Shown here in pieces: positions 24,120-35,700 of a stretch of 64,000 nt of DNA; the stretch's first letter is position 1; each line of letters opens with the position of its first letter. Under the pieces are notes generated by a model. That model searched no databases. It saw only the letters and a program-made list of their open reading frames with translations, and was not told the origin of the DNA. The DNA comes from Panorpa germanica (lineage: Eukaryota; Arthropoda; Insecta; Mecoptera; Panorpidae), in contig OY783210.1 of assembly GCA_963678705.1 (NCBI GenBank), forward strand, positions 20,647,331-20,711,330, written 5' to 3'. The position numbers and the translations under genes were made by a program.

Positions 24120-25085
24120 ATAAAACAGTACAGTAGGTGGCGCGCAGTGTTTCAAACGTCCTGCGGTAATATTTTTTGTTGAACGATTTTGATTATTTAT
24201 GGAGTGCTGTATTTTTTTATTACGTGTGCTCTTAATTTTAACGATGTGTTTGAATAAATATTTGCCTAAGGTGCGCCTATATTTAAGCTTTTTAACAAGC
24301 CAAATAGTCAACAGATTTTCGAATATATTTTTAAGAATTAAAATATTAGTTAAAGAAGTATTTTTTAAGCAATTGAAAAATGCGGTCGGAACATGCTTCG
24401 TTACACTACTGTGAAAATAAAAACAATAGATTGCTTTTGCTTATTGTTTACTGCGTGTTGAAATTGTATACGTGTCAGGTGCTTCAATTCGTCGTCCTAT
24501 TGTTGATCGGTTGTAATATTTTTTATATTCTAATGTAATTTATAACATGAAATCAATAAGTCGCGTGAAATTGATACTCGATACTTACTTACATGTACCA
24601 GTGCTAGAACATATAAAGGTGTGTCTCCACTGGTATAAATTTTCTTTTAATCATTCCACTACGAAATCTAGTACACTTATTATAACAAACATCTACTTCA
24701 TATCAATCTTACTATACAATGTTGTATCAGTGTGGACGCTCCTTTTGATGTATGTACTATGTACAATACCACTTGATTAAGCTATACGCCGAGTTCCATT
24801 AAGATGCGTGGTATTGGCTGTCAGATGTTCGTGTCCATTTATGCAAGAAATTTATTGTTATATTGTTTATTCTACATTTACTTTTATAACATCGTTGTTT
24901 ATGATTTTAATTTATTTATATTTTTATTTCAAATTATTGTACTTGGATTTTTATAGGAAATAATTGGATTTTGAATATTGGAACATTGAATACACAATGC
25001 AAAAATTGTTTTTCTTTTTTTGTAAAATATTTCAAAATCTAAAAGTTTGTATTTAAATTGAAAGGAAGAGAATTGTTAGTTTGAG
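24120..25085. other. AT-rich non-coding stretch with a weak inverted repeat
   Basis: AAAGGTGTGTCTCCACTGGTA (24616-24636) and the complement of TATCAGTGTGGACGCTCCTTTT (about 24725-24746) form imperfect inverted ends around a ~130-bp segment. It may be a tiny MITE. Nothing else was seen. Confidence 0.3.
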
Positions 25086-25089
25086 AAGC

Positions 25090-25373
25090 TATAAAATTTA
25101 TGACAAACCCTTAGAAATGTTACCAGTCATATAAAAATTGGAATTTAGCTAGAAAATATAGCAATATTCATTTTCAAAGCTTATTTTTGCGGTTCCAACT
25201 CATTAAAAGTCAGTGGAAGAATGCTTAAAATGTAGATACGTTATTCATCTAACTAATTGCAGCTTTAGATTTTGATTCGCGTTTATAGTTACTTACATAA
25301 AACGATTTATACATAAAAAAACATGGTCGCCATCTATATTTCGCTAGAAAAAATAGCCAAGTATCGTTTCACC
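25090..25373 (+). repeat. Right part of a TTAA-flanked fold-back element, truncated copy
   Basis: This matches 61413-61729 (spacer and right arm of the fold-back element). It ends CGTTTCACC directly before TTAA at 25374-25377. The left arm is missing. It lacks a ~33-bp insertion present in both arms of the 61199 copy. Confidence 0.75.
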
Positions 25374-25923
25374 TTAAGTGTGGATGTCTTCTTGTACAAA
25401 CTTGGGATATAAAAGTTAGTTCTATTAGAAAATCGCTGCAGAATTTTATAGAGATTCCTATTGACACTAAAGTTGATAAGAGTGACGTTATACCAATACT
25501 AAAAGTAGCCTTTATTTAATTAAAAATAAATAATTAGATTAGTTTATACTAAGTCATATATTATACTTATCTAAATACAATAATTTGAGAGACATATTTA
25601 TTTCTCGTCGTTAAAAATAAATACCCATTAAATGTAATCTAAGAGAAGACGTGTTAACAAGCGCTGTACTTGATAAGTGTGTGATAAAGGAATATAAATG
25701 TTATGTAATTAACAGGTTTGGATTTAATGAATGTAATAAAAATTATTTAAATATCGAATTAAATGAATTGACAATAAATTGGCGTCGTTTAATGATATGG
25801 ATGTAGAGTCGCATCAATCTGAAATTTATGCCAAAACATTACACTCGATTTAATGTCTTGTGAACGAAACAGGAGTGTCCTTGACCAAATTAGCGTCAAT
25901 TTCGTGGTCTTTGCTGTTATATA

Positions 25924-26184
25924 CATAGAAGTATAAGAATAGAGTGCGCAAGAGGCTTAATCCTGCGTTAAAAACAAAGTGAGAGATAGCTGCCGAGTGT
26001 CCTCCGTGTTTCTTTCTAGCCGAGCACTACGTCTGCTTGCTTGTTTACCCTCTACTTTACCACCAAGTTAGCAGCAGCGGTTCGGCTAGAAAGACACAGA
26101 AAGGACACTCGGCAGCTATCTTTCTCTTTATTTTTATCGCTTTCTCTTCCTACCATTCACGCACTCTATTCTTATATCTCTATG
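25924..26184. mobile_element. Hairpin MITE with ~110-bp inverted arms
   Basis: The outer arm CATAGAAGTATAAGAATAGA on the left pairs with TCTATTCTTATATCTCTATG on the right. An inner part around AGATAGCTGCCGAGTGTCCT pairs with AGGACACTCGGCAGCTATCT. Flanks GTTATATA and ATTATATA (25916-25923, 26185-26192) fit a 7-8 bp target duplication, pointing to a hAT-like origin. There is no coding capacity. A transcript through it would form a long hairpin. Confidence 0.75.
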
Positions 26185-26399
26185 ATTATATAAGTAAGTG
26201 ATTTTTTTTTAAATGGTGAATTTTTCAAACTTTTGATATCGATTGTACTTAAAACTTGTGCTGGTATGTGAACCTTGTTAGGATAAAGTTATAGCCAGGT
26301 GTGTATTTGGTCAATTTGCCTGTGAATAGAGGATCTCGTTGTGTTGTTGTTCACGTCAACAAGATGCGTGGAGATGCACATACACACACACTCATACTG

Positions 26400-26567
26400 A
26401 TACATACTCGTACACGTACTCGTATCAGACATTTACACATATAGTTGAGAGCAATGCAAATCTCTGGCCGTTTACTTGAGCTGCCGACGAGTTGTATCGC
26501 TCGCGGACATCTCGCAATATGCAAAAGTCTAACAGAGAACAGACAGAACTAACAAATATACCGCAAA
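26400..26567 (+). other. Candidate 5' exon or promoter-proximal sequence
   Basis: A patch richer in GC than its surroundings (CTGCCGACGAGTTG, CGCTCGCGGACATCTCGC) leads to ATG at 26519 and a good donor, CAAA|GTGAGT, at 26567/26568. The short frame is open across the patch (QKSNREQTELTNIPQ). It could be a first exon with its 5' UTR, but no TATA box is evident and no downstream exon is confirmed. Confidence 0.22.
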
Positions 26568-26579
26568 GTGAGTGCCTCT

Positions 26580-27450
26580 ACCGAGAAGAGAGAGAGAGAC
26601 ACTCCAATCATGTTTATTTACAACCAAGAACAACTAATTCATCTGAAGTTAGTGATTTGACAAACGTATTGCTTTTTTATTTTGATTAAATTTAAATTTA
26701 ACCCCCCCTAAGGTAATTATTAATTCTTACCAAAGACACTGGTAAAACTACTAACGTTGTTTTGTTTTGTAACGTTCTATCTAAAATGTTGTTATATCTA
26801 AATACGTGTAGTATTGTTTTTCGATATATTACGCTTTAATATAGAAATTTTTAGTAGAAAATGTACTTTTTTAAATACACAGCATTTCGAGAAAAATGCA
26901 TATTTTTAAAGATGACTACATCCAGCTAAAGTATTGCTAGAAAATAATTTGATTTTTTGTGCTAAACGTGCGTATCGCTTTGTCTCGAATTTTTGGAACG
27001 TATCGCCATGATTATCAAGCACAAAATTACTTACTTCTTGAACTAAACAAGCGCTAACTTGTTAAAGCGTTCTGTAAGAACTACCGAAGTAAATTCTCTT
27101 GGTTTATGACTTTTGGACCAAATCATGCTGCCCCAAGATTGAGAACAACAGAATGAATACTAGAAACATGTGTGTAAAATGTAAAATATCCTAAGATAAA
27201 TTAGCCTACGAAGACAGTAACACCTTCATAAACTTACATTAGTACAAAACATATTCAGCTCCGTATTATAATAACAAGAAGAAAACTAATTTCAGTTCCA
27301 CTAAAATCCTAACCTCAAAAGAAAACGAGTATGTAATGCTTTTCATCTATTTTCTATGCAAATCAGATGGCAGCTCTTTATCTGTGACTGTGACTGTGAC
27401 TGTGTTTACTAGTATGTGTTTCAACATTGTTACTTTGTATTTTAAGACTT
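26580..27450. other. Non-coding stretch
   Basis: Nothing recognisable apart from a short GAGAGAGAGA run at 26588 and a TGTGAC microrepeat at 27384-27405. Confidence 0.4.
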
Positions 27451-27455
27451 TCCAG

Positions 27456-27563
27456 CATCTAACATCAAAGTGCAGGGCATGGAGTACAAGATATAGAGTA
27501 TTTAGCTTTAATCTAGTAGGAGTATCAACATGGCTTTTACGCGTTAGGGCTTATCTGGAACTT
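27456..27563 (+). CDS. Candidate internal exon, unknown protein
   Basis: The acceptor TTTTAAGACTTTCCAG ends at 27455 and the donor GAACTT|GTGAGT follows at 27563. The 36 codons between are open in phase 0 and include SKCRAWSTRYRVFSFNLVG. The enclosing frame runs from an ATG at 27336 to a TGA at 27599, so an intronless 87-residue reading is also possible. No domain is recognised. The signals are good but short, and chance is not excluded. Confidence 0.22.
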
Positions 27564-27897
27564 GTGAGTAGGAACCTAAAGCAGCGTGCAGATGAGTAAA
27601 AGAACAACGTCATTTAATACGATTGCGTATTATTTTTTGTTGATTGTTGCACTGAATATGTTGCTTTGAGATGGTGCTATGTTCATGGATAAAAAAAGTG
27701 AAATGACTGGGAGTCAAGTTTTTAATAGTCTCTCAGCTGTGGTTTATTATAAACCTTGGTTGATACTCCAGTTTCTCAGCTCTGAGTCGAGTATAATTGT
27801 AGCCTTGTTTAAATTGTTTGTTAATAACTGTGGTCGATGTCTTAGATTAATGTCATAACTGTAGCTTAACTGGCTATTGAAAAATCGGAACAAATTG

Positions 27898-27962
27898 CCT
27901 TATTTTGTAACTTCTTCGCTGACGTCATGGGCGTTTGTTATTGACAATCATTTGTTTGCTAG
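27898..27962. repeat. CTTATTTTGTAACT...TGACGTCATG repeat, copy 2
   Basis: Related to 11758-11815: the same CTTATTTTGTAACT, then TGACGTCATG at a similar distance, then a GTTTGCTAG tail. Confidence 0.35.
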
Positions 27963-27969
27963 TATTCAC

Positions 27970-29530
27970 AAGCTTAACGTTAAGTTGAATTTTCACTACA
28001 ATTTTATTTGCTAATATTAACAAATGAGTGAATATCACACTAGTGTATATGTATTGTGTGTGCTATGAAATTTATGATACAACAAAAACTAGAAACTTAA
28101 CTTTTAAAATTGTATTTCTATATATTTTAATGTATGCTGTAGATTTAACTAATTTAAAGTATAATAACAACCAATGACGTATACACGAAATTTGTAACTG
28201 AATACTAGTAATTAAGATTTTTAATAATTCCAAAATTCCCGTTAGAAACATATTGTTAAGGATTGCCATTTAAACCTAACGTAATCCGTAGTCTGTCTTT
28301 ACGCGGCTATAGGTTTACTAATTCACAAAATGCAAATTATACAGACAGCAATAAATATGTATAAGAAGATGTTTACCGTTAAAGAGCTACAATTAAAATG
28401 ACGGAACATCTTAGAATTTCATTTTCATCTTCCTGTTATGTATCCTGCAAGAAACATATGTTAAATAATAAATGAATTTGTTTTTTTCAAAATTAAACAA
28501 GAAATATTTTTACATAAATTATTTTGTCCTTAATTTAGAAGGTAAACTTAACATTGTTCATGGTTGTTTTTTTCTCTTAAAAATGCACTATAGTTGCATT
28601 CTCATAATCTTGAATGAAGGCATAAGGTTTACTTACAATTCTTGAATTATCAATAAAATTTTTATAATTTTGCGTGAAACTATCGACATTGTTGCATGTA
28701 CAGTATATAAACACTATTATACGCCTTCATATTTATATAAAATATATTTTATTAATAATCAATTCGAAGCAATTGCAGATAAAGAATCATAGTTATGTTT
28801 ATCAATGACAGTACTACAGCAATAATCATAAAATCCATATTAAAGTACTTCAAATAATGTTTCTCAATATAAGATACAAGTGAACTTTACTGATCATATT
28901 TCTTACACTTTTCTTCGTGTCGTAATATGATTCGCTATCTTTTTTGTAATGTTTTGTATTTAGATACAGTTTCAAATACGTTTCGTATATAATAAAAGTA
29001 TCTAAATGATTAACGTATCTATAATTGCAACACTGATTATACCCAAATGACTGGCTGTTATTTCTACTGTTTATTCATCTTTGCGTTCAATTCTTTCGAA
29101 TGTTTTTATTCACAAATTATACTAAATTCATATTTACAGTCTAAGTAAACAATATTGAATCAACCACATGTATCTACATATATAGAATAATAACACTTTG
29201 ACTAAACGGGAATATGAACTTTTAAACTTCCGAATCCCTTTTCCTGGTCTTTCAGTATTTCAGGAGCCTTCTGTGGTCCCGGCTTTCATTGTGCCTTCTT
29301 GTTTTAGTTAGGATTTAGTTTGGTCCTTCGGCTTTCGGATTTGGTTACATATCATGTACGCAGTTTGATGTTAAAATTAAATTTTAAACTTTATAATTGC
29401 TTCTTGTATCTTGTTTTACATGGAAGCTGATAGTTTCAGCAGCTTCCTACAGAGCGGATAATACAACTATGAATAAAAAATATGTGAAATTTCAACTATA
29501 TACGTATTTTTTAAGTTTTGCTAAAATAGT
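27970..29530. other. AT-rich non-coding stretch
   Basis: Nothing supported. A TTTGGTCCTTCGGC string near 29319 is faintly similar to the BEL/Pao-like string at 16047. Confidence 0.4.
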
Positions 29531-30025
29531 AAAATATTTTTTCGAATATTGTCTGTGCAAGTTCAGAATGTATTTAGATAATATTATTCATATATAATTG
29601 GTATGTAAACTTTTTTGTATTCAAAGCTGGCCACTCATCATCATTCTATCCTGCCAAACGGAATGACATCACTCTAAAAGCGTCTTCCTCTCCCTCCCTG
29701 TTCCAAATAGCAGGGAGTAAAGCTACGTATTTCACGTATAATCTAGAACAGGAACAAAATAGATCTTTATGCTGAAAATGTAAATTTTTTATTCAGTGAC
29801 GTGAGTGAATTGGGATGAAAAAGAGTGCTGATTTGCTTCTCTGACGTAATTCAACAAGTTCATCTAAAGAAGCAATATTTTTTAGTAGTGTAAATATTTT
29901 ATATCTCTTTTGTTCTCATATATTTTCTAAAGAGAAGTCCTGAATTAAAATATATTTTCGGATATTGTCTGTGCAAGTTCAGAAAGAGTCGGATTAAAGA
30001 GCGGTTACTGTATTTAGATAATATT
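29531..30025 (+). repeat. 350-bp interspersed repeat flanked by a duplicated segment
   Basis: The core 29597-29946 is a diverged copy of 35695-36050, sharing ATTGGTATGTAAAC, GGCCACTCATC.TCATTCTATC and a very well conserved right part from ACGTAATTCAACAAG to AGAAGTCCTGAATTA. The core is bracketed by a direct repeat, 29531-29585 and 29947-30025, containing TATTGTCTGTGCAAGTTCAGAA and TGTATTTAGATAATATT. The second flank carries an extra ~24 nt. The flank repeat is not seen around the 35695 copy. Confidence 0.7.
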
Positions 30026-30245
30026 GTTAACGTAAAGGTAACTTATTTATGTTAAATTAAAAACAAATAACTAAATGGTTCTGTATTTACCGGGTTCTGT
30101 TGCTAACTTCATCTTGATTAATTATTTGTTAATACTTATCCATTAGCTGAAAATATTAATCCTCTGCTCGGTTCTTATTCCGGCTTAATTTATACTTAAA
30201 CGGAAGCCTATGTGTACATATACTCGTACGAGTCGAGGTCTTAAC

Positions 30246-30339
30246 ATGTTTGCTTATAAGATGCGAGGAGCGCCTCTTTGTGAATTTGTTATTAACCGGG
30301 TCAGGGCAAGAGCACGGGCCAGCACTTTGTTGGCAACCG
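30246..30339 (+). CDS. Candidate exon with start codon and strong donor
   Basis: An ATG at 30246 opens a frame (MFAYKMRGAPLCEFVINRV, then an RARARA stretch) running to CAACCG|GTAAGG at 30339/30340, a strong 5' splice site. If unspliced the frame ends after 38 codons. The patch is GC-richer than its surroundings. No domain is recognised; it may be chance. Confidence 0.2.
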
Positions 30340-30349
30340 GTAAGGATTT

Positions 30350-31500
30350 TATAAGGGGTTGAAATTAGGGTAGGGATATCTTGCAGGACTTTATAGGGAT
30401 TCTAGTAAAGATGCATAAAGACTTTGCTAAAGATAAAACACCGTATACCGTTTAGACATCTTGAAATATGTACTAATCGTTTGTATTATAATTCGGTGAT
30501 TTTTAGACAAGGTTATGTAGAAATGTAAATATAAGTACTATGTATATTAATATTTATGTTGAGGGAATATGTCTTTGAAGTATGGTGAGAAGATGCAAGG
30601 AGGAAAACGCTTTAGTCTTAAGACCGTACAAAGATTAAACTGAATTTAAAATTCAAAACTAGGGCAGCATTTGTGTAAAACACAAATCGCTATGAAACTA
30701 TGGACCTTGTTACATAGAATAGTTGCGAGTGTTTTGTTAAATGTATGCTATAATAAAAACATAAATAATTCGGCCAAGCATAGCAACGAACGATATATTT
30801 TAAATAATTGGACTAGTTAAATAAAAGAAATGTTATAATTTATACAAATGGTACGACAGAGCGTGCTTTAGATTTTATTATTTTAATTTATGATTTGAAT
30901 TTTGTATGAATATGAATTGATATGCATATAACGTCCTGTAGTTTTGAAATAATGCGTGATTTTCATCTCGTTTTAACCACGATCGAGCTTGTACTTCTAT
31001 AACTATCGTATCGGTGAAGCATTTAGCAAATCTAAAACAAAAGTTATTGCATTCTGATTATGTCTAAGACATGACTTAAATATTTAAAAAAAGAACAGAA
31101 TACCTGACGATGCTTTAGTTATAATGTTTGACGGTCCACAGTAATAAACCCACCGTTTTAAGTTTGATCAAAGATCGTGAAATTCAGTAATGATTACATA
31201 ACTTGTTAATTACCAATACAACTTTTATGAAGTACTTAATTCTGTATTACGTAAATTGTAAAGTCATAATTACTGATAATTATATGTTATTTTAACGTAA
31301 AATTAACGAGATATGTTAGAAATATATATCAAGGACAAATAAAAGTTGTGTTAGTAGAGATAAGTAGTGTTTTGTAAATATTTCTATTAGTCGTAAATAT
31401 TAATATACCAATTTGAATGCAATTAGCTTTAATTATCGTGTTATGTGCTGTAATCCTGTATAATAGCTCGGCAAGTGTTCCGTTTACAGAACTGTATATA
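30350..31500. other. AT-rich non-coding stretch
   Basis: Nothing recognisable. Confidence 0.5.
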
Positions 31501-31509
31501 CGAATCGGA

Positions 31510-31765
31510 GCTAATCTTCCTCCACTGCCTTATTCTTACTTCCACCGCCTGTCTACTTTCTTCTCTTCTTTTGCAATCGTTCCTCCCGACTCACTCAGCT
31601 TACAAAGTTTCTCCTCCTTCTCTCTTCTCTTTCTGCTTATCTCCGTCATCCACACTCTTCCTCCCTTCTTTCCTTGCAGTACCTGCAAATTTTTCCTCTT
31701 CCTTTCCGCATATCCTGCATAATTTCTCTTCTTCTGTTCTTCAATACCTGCTGCTATTAGTACCT
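31510..31765 (-). repeat. Pyrimidine-rich block, probable LINE-derived relic
   Basis: The plus strand is pyrimidine-rich with CTTCTCTTCTTTTGC and TATCTCCGTCATCCACACTC. The latter is close to the complement of the motif around 13590-13620 in the R1-like block. Plus-strand frames here are Leu/Ser/Pro artefacts. Confidence 0.35.
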
Positions 31766-31769
31766 AATT

Positions 31770-32260
31770 ATATTTTAGTCTTATCTTAATCATTGCTTCG
31801 TTAAACATTTAAAGCCCAATTAACATCGGCCTTTTATTTCTACTAAATTACTTTAACGAAGACTTGTTTCACCTTTTCACCATTGAGGATTCCAACGAAT
31901 CAACGCATAAACTTCAAAACATATAATATAACTGTATTAGTTTAAGTACCGCTCAAAACTTTGCTTTTACTTACATACTTTTGTGCTTCTACTTTATTAT
32001 TTATCAATGATTTCACAAAAAATGTTAAAGATCAAACAATAATATAGATATGGAGAGGTAATGAACACTTAAGAAATATTTGATAAAAAATTCTCTTTTT
32101 AAAAAATTGTAACATCTTACTTTTAAAAAAAGCTTTTAAGGAGAGTATGCATAATTTATATAAGTACATCACTTGTAAAATACATAATAATGTACAAGAG
32201 AATAATATACTTTATTTGTATATATGTATGTATATATATATATCACAATACTCTAGGTTT
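31770..32260. other. AT-rich non-coding stretch
   Basis: Nothing recognisable; a short TA run lies near 32225. Confidence 0.5.
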
Positions 32261-32264
32261 TAGT

Positions 32265-32512
32265 GCCGCTTCTTTTTTAAGGGCAATGGAAAAATACTAA
32301 ATTTCGTAATGCTTTATCAACACACGAAATTCAGATTTTCCCATTGTTTTGAAAATTAAAAAAGTGGTGTCAGTAAAAACACTGTAATTTATAAACTAAT
32401 GGTCGTAATGTCATGAAATTTTAACACATATCGTTTGAAGGTTAGTACTATCTAAAAATCATATGGATTTATCAATAGTGGCGTCATTTATTGGTGATCA
32501 TACGAACTCCTT
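32265..32512 (-). pseudogene. Mariner transposon 5' end with start of transposase (relic)
   Basis: On the minus strand the segment starts near GTTCGTATGATCACC, passes a leader with GTTAAAATTTCATGACATT, and reaches an ATG at 32344 that reads MGKSEFRVLIKHYEI before a stop. This resembles the N-terminus of mariner transposases (K.EFRVLIKH) and pairs with the plus-strand relic at 4173. A block of sequence after the stop has no mariner match. The rest of the transposase is absent. Confidence 0.65.
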
Positions 32513-32514
32513 TG

Positions 32515-33260
32515 CTTTAACTTTTCTTTCTTTTCTGTTTAATTATTCCCATCCTTGTTCTCTCACTCTTTACATTCCTTTGCTCCCCTCCCTTCTCTTT
32601 CTCCTTTTTATAACATCTACAATTTCCTAGTTAAATTTATCTCTTTGTAAGCTATAAACTCTTACGAGTACATACAATTTTGTAGTTTCATATAATGCCA
32701 TCAGTTCCTAATAATTATAAAATAATTTCAAAGCCAAGTTAACGCAAAGCAAGCTGATTAAAATTAAAAGTAGCAATAAGATTTTATATAGTTGCTAATT
32801 ACGTAAGTAATACTTAATTACAACAAGTCGTGAACGTTAAGTTTTTGCAGCAGTACAATCATAAAGATCATGAGTCAAGAATTTGCATTAAGTCGAATTT
32901 AATTTATTAAAGATTTATTTCTAAAGAGAGTTTATAAAAATCCGAGTAAGAACTTGCTTGTTAATTTCTAATTACTGTCTTCATCATTACACTAACTAGT
33001 ATTAACAAATGATAGCTGTCTTCTGGTGAAGTGATATAACAATTTAGAAATTGTCATTTTTTATCGTTTTTTAAATTCTTCTTCTTTTTTTTTCTTTATT
33101 CTCCGCTTCTTTTTTCTTTTCTAGTTCTTTTCTTTCTTTTATCTAATTCAGTAGATAACCATGGTTAAATTTCCATGTGATTGGAACTATATGTTGATAA
33201 AGTTGGCTATCAGAGCCTCAAATGTCAATCTTTAAGATCCAACGAGAGATGAACTAATAT
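32515..33260. other. Non-coding stretch with polypyrimidine patches
   Basis: Pyrimidine-rich patches at 32515-32620 and 33070-33150 may be remains of the LINE-like blocks. Nothing else was seen. Confidence 0.35.
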
Positions 33261-33261
33261 A

Positions 33262-33320
33262 TCTTCGGGCTCGTTATGAGTTACGAGTACCGGCTAGGGC
33301 ATTTACAATTTATATTTAAA
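33262..33320. repeat. GGCTAGGGCATTTA repeat, copy 2
   Basis: CGGCTAGGGCATTTACAATT with upstream TCGTTATGAGTTACGAGTAC aligns with 6449-6520. Confidence 0.55.
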
Positions 33321-33987
33321 TATTTTTATAATAATTAGACAACAACATATTTCTTTAACCACGTGCATAATTCATAGTCCATGGGAACTACTTTACAAGT
33401 TTTCACTGACCACTGCTTGGAATAGCTTGCTATCACTGAGTATTGCATGTTATGGTATATATACCTATAGTAAATACCTTCTGGTAATAATAACCTCGTA
33501 ATTTATTAACCAATGTACTGATAAATTTATCTTGTAGCTGTCATACGAAGGAAGTTGCCAACTTAAAAAAATATGTATCAGTTCCTTCACTAAATAAATG
33601 ATTATAACGATTCTTGACTGAATATACTGGTTACTAGTAAAATAACATAGTTGACATGTATATCCTTAATAATGCATTATAATAAAAACAAATTAACAAG
33701 ATGAACTCAATATTTCCTATATAATTATTTTAATAATGTAAAAAAAAAAACATATTGAAATAATTATTTATTTTTAATCTCTTTTTAAATGATACTTTAT
33801 AATGAAAGATTTTTTAATTATCACATGGATTTCAAATCTAATGTGCATAAAGACTTAATATTAATTTATTTAGTACTTGGTTATTTCTCACGATTATCTT
33901 CTATGAGCTGAGTCTCTTCTGAACTTCAATTACAAAAGTAAAGCTACGTTTTTGTTTATCAAGTAACTGAGGTTATCTTACTTGAAG

Positions 33988-34612
33988 TCAAGTAAATTGA
34001 AAGGAACTCCTAAACTAATTATTAACTGTTATTAATATTGTATTAGTAGTTAAACATCTAGCTTGTTTATGCAATGCTAATTTGTTTTATAAACTGGAAA
34101 TAAAAAACGAAAAATTGAGTAAGTTTTTTCTGCTTGTAAACTACTAAATAAGCTATGGAATATCCTGATTTGGCTTGAGTGAGACATTCCTCATTTCCAG
34201 TAGGGTACTGGTAGCAAATGAACCATAGCTGCCTCACGTGAATCTTGCCGGGCAAACCTTGTAGGGTTCTAGTTTGGAAAACTTTGAATAATTTTCAAAA
34301 ATCAAGTAAATTGACAGGGAATTCTAAAACTAATCTGTTAATATTCTAATACTAGTTAAAAATCTAGCTTGTTTATATATTGCTAATTAATTTTATAAAC
34401 TGTTATTAAAATACGACAAATATAAGTAGGTTTTTCCTGTTGATAAACTTTGGCGAACCAGTAAATAAGCTGTGGAATATCCTGATGTGGTTTGAGTCAG
34501 GCGTTTGTCATTTTCAGTAAGGCGTTGGTAGGGAAAGCACCAAAGCTGCCTCATGTGAACCTTATCGGGAAAACCTTACAGGGTTTTAGTTGTGAAAATA
34601 TTAAATTATTTT
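33988..34612. repeat. Tandem duplication, ~314-bp period
   Basis: Unit 1 (33988-34301) and unit 2 (34302 to about 34612) align throughout, from TCAAGTAAATTGA.AGG, via ATCTAGCTTGTTTAT and GAATATCCTGAT.TGG, to ACCTT..AGGGTT.TAGTT. Divergence is substantial, so the duplication is old. A minus-strand frame is partly preserved in both units (K.H.RQLW...YQ near 34220 and 34540), perhaps from a lost mobile-element protein. Confidence 0.8.
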
Positions 34613-34614
34613 CA

Positions 34615-35640
34615 ATACACCTAAATGTTAAATATTTATTACTTACATAGAAAAAAGAAATGCATTTCGAATTAATAAAACAGACTAACTAGAAATTGGA
34701 AAAATAATGTTTATTGCAAATGTGTTTCATTTTGCAAATATTTGCTGATTACGCTAACGTAAATGTAGCTTTAGATAGTAGTTATATTAAAAACAATTCG
34801 TGAATTATAAACTGAGAATACCTCCCAAGAAACTCAATTCATTTCAACAAAAAATCATTTACGACTCAACTAAAACTAGAACCGCAAAGCGCTGAGATAA
34901 GAGAAATCATGTTTATCAAATAAAAATAAAATCAGTGCAACAACAAAAAAAGTAATTAGAGATGCGATTTAATCATTGGAGATACTTAGTTTATTAGATC
35001 TATTAGAAAAGCCAACAGCTATTCCATTAACTGGACCAGAACTAACGACTGTGTTAGGATAAATGAATAAATTCTTCTGATTAATTACTTTACAAATAAT
35101 ACTAAATTAATTTGGTTATTTTTAAGTTCATTAACTTTGATTTTAATTGGATACGTACTAAGTTTTTTAATTGTTTACTAAATTGCGTGCCTGGTTGATT
35201 ATCGATGTTGTGACAGGGAATAATTACGACAAAACAAAATGATGTAGAATTGTAGAGTTTTGTCGATTTATATAATTTTAATTGAGTTTTTGGTAAGTTT
35301 CCAATTATTTGAATGAGTCGAATACCAATTGGAAAGGAGTACTTCTTACATAGGATAATTCTATTTTACCGGCACCAAGTTCAAATACCTGCCGGGGTAA
35401 TAAATAGTCGTGTGTTAAACGTAAAGATTTATTATGCGATCTTATATCAGCTAATTTTGTTCGGTGAACAAACGGAGTGCAAGAACTCAAGGAGCAAGTC
35501 GAAGTCGTTGCCGGAGTCTGGGTTTGGGTCGGAGTGTTGGGGAAGGGCGCTGGGGTACAGTAAAGGCTATCTATCTATACTGTCTTTATTTTACACTGTT
35601 ATTAAATTGAACATGTTCAAAAAATAACAATTAAAATTAA
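34615..35640. other. AT-rich non-coding stretch with one GC-rich patch
   Basis: The patch at 35465-35565 (GGAGCAAGTCGAAGTCG ... GGGTTTGGGTCGG ... GGGCGCTGGGG) is open in two plus-strand frames but has no recognisable domain. Nothing else was seen. Confidence 0.35.
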
Positions 35641-35647
35641 TTACATA

Positions 35648-35700
35648 TTTTTTTTCATTGCAGGTACGTGCTATTCTCTACACTACATCTGATAATTGGT
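35648..35700 (+). other. Putative recursive splice site
   Basis: TTTTTTTTCATTGCAG|GTACGT, with the junction at 35663/35664, joins a good acceptor to a good donor. A second donor-like GTATGT begins at 35699, so a ~35-nt micro-exon is possible. The site sits directly upstream of the interspersed repeat at 35695 and 18 kb downstream of the similar site at 17574, on the same strand. Confidence 0.3.

Noticed and set aside
31417..31722. ATG frame starting with a signal-peptide-like MQLALIIVLCAVILYNSSAS
   Set aside because: It runs straight into a pyrimidine-rich repeat block and has no domain; probably coincidence.
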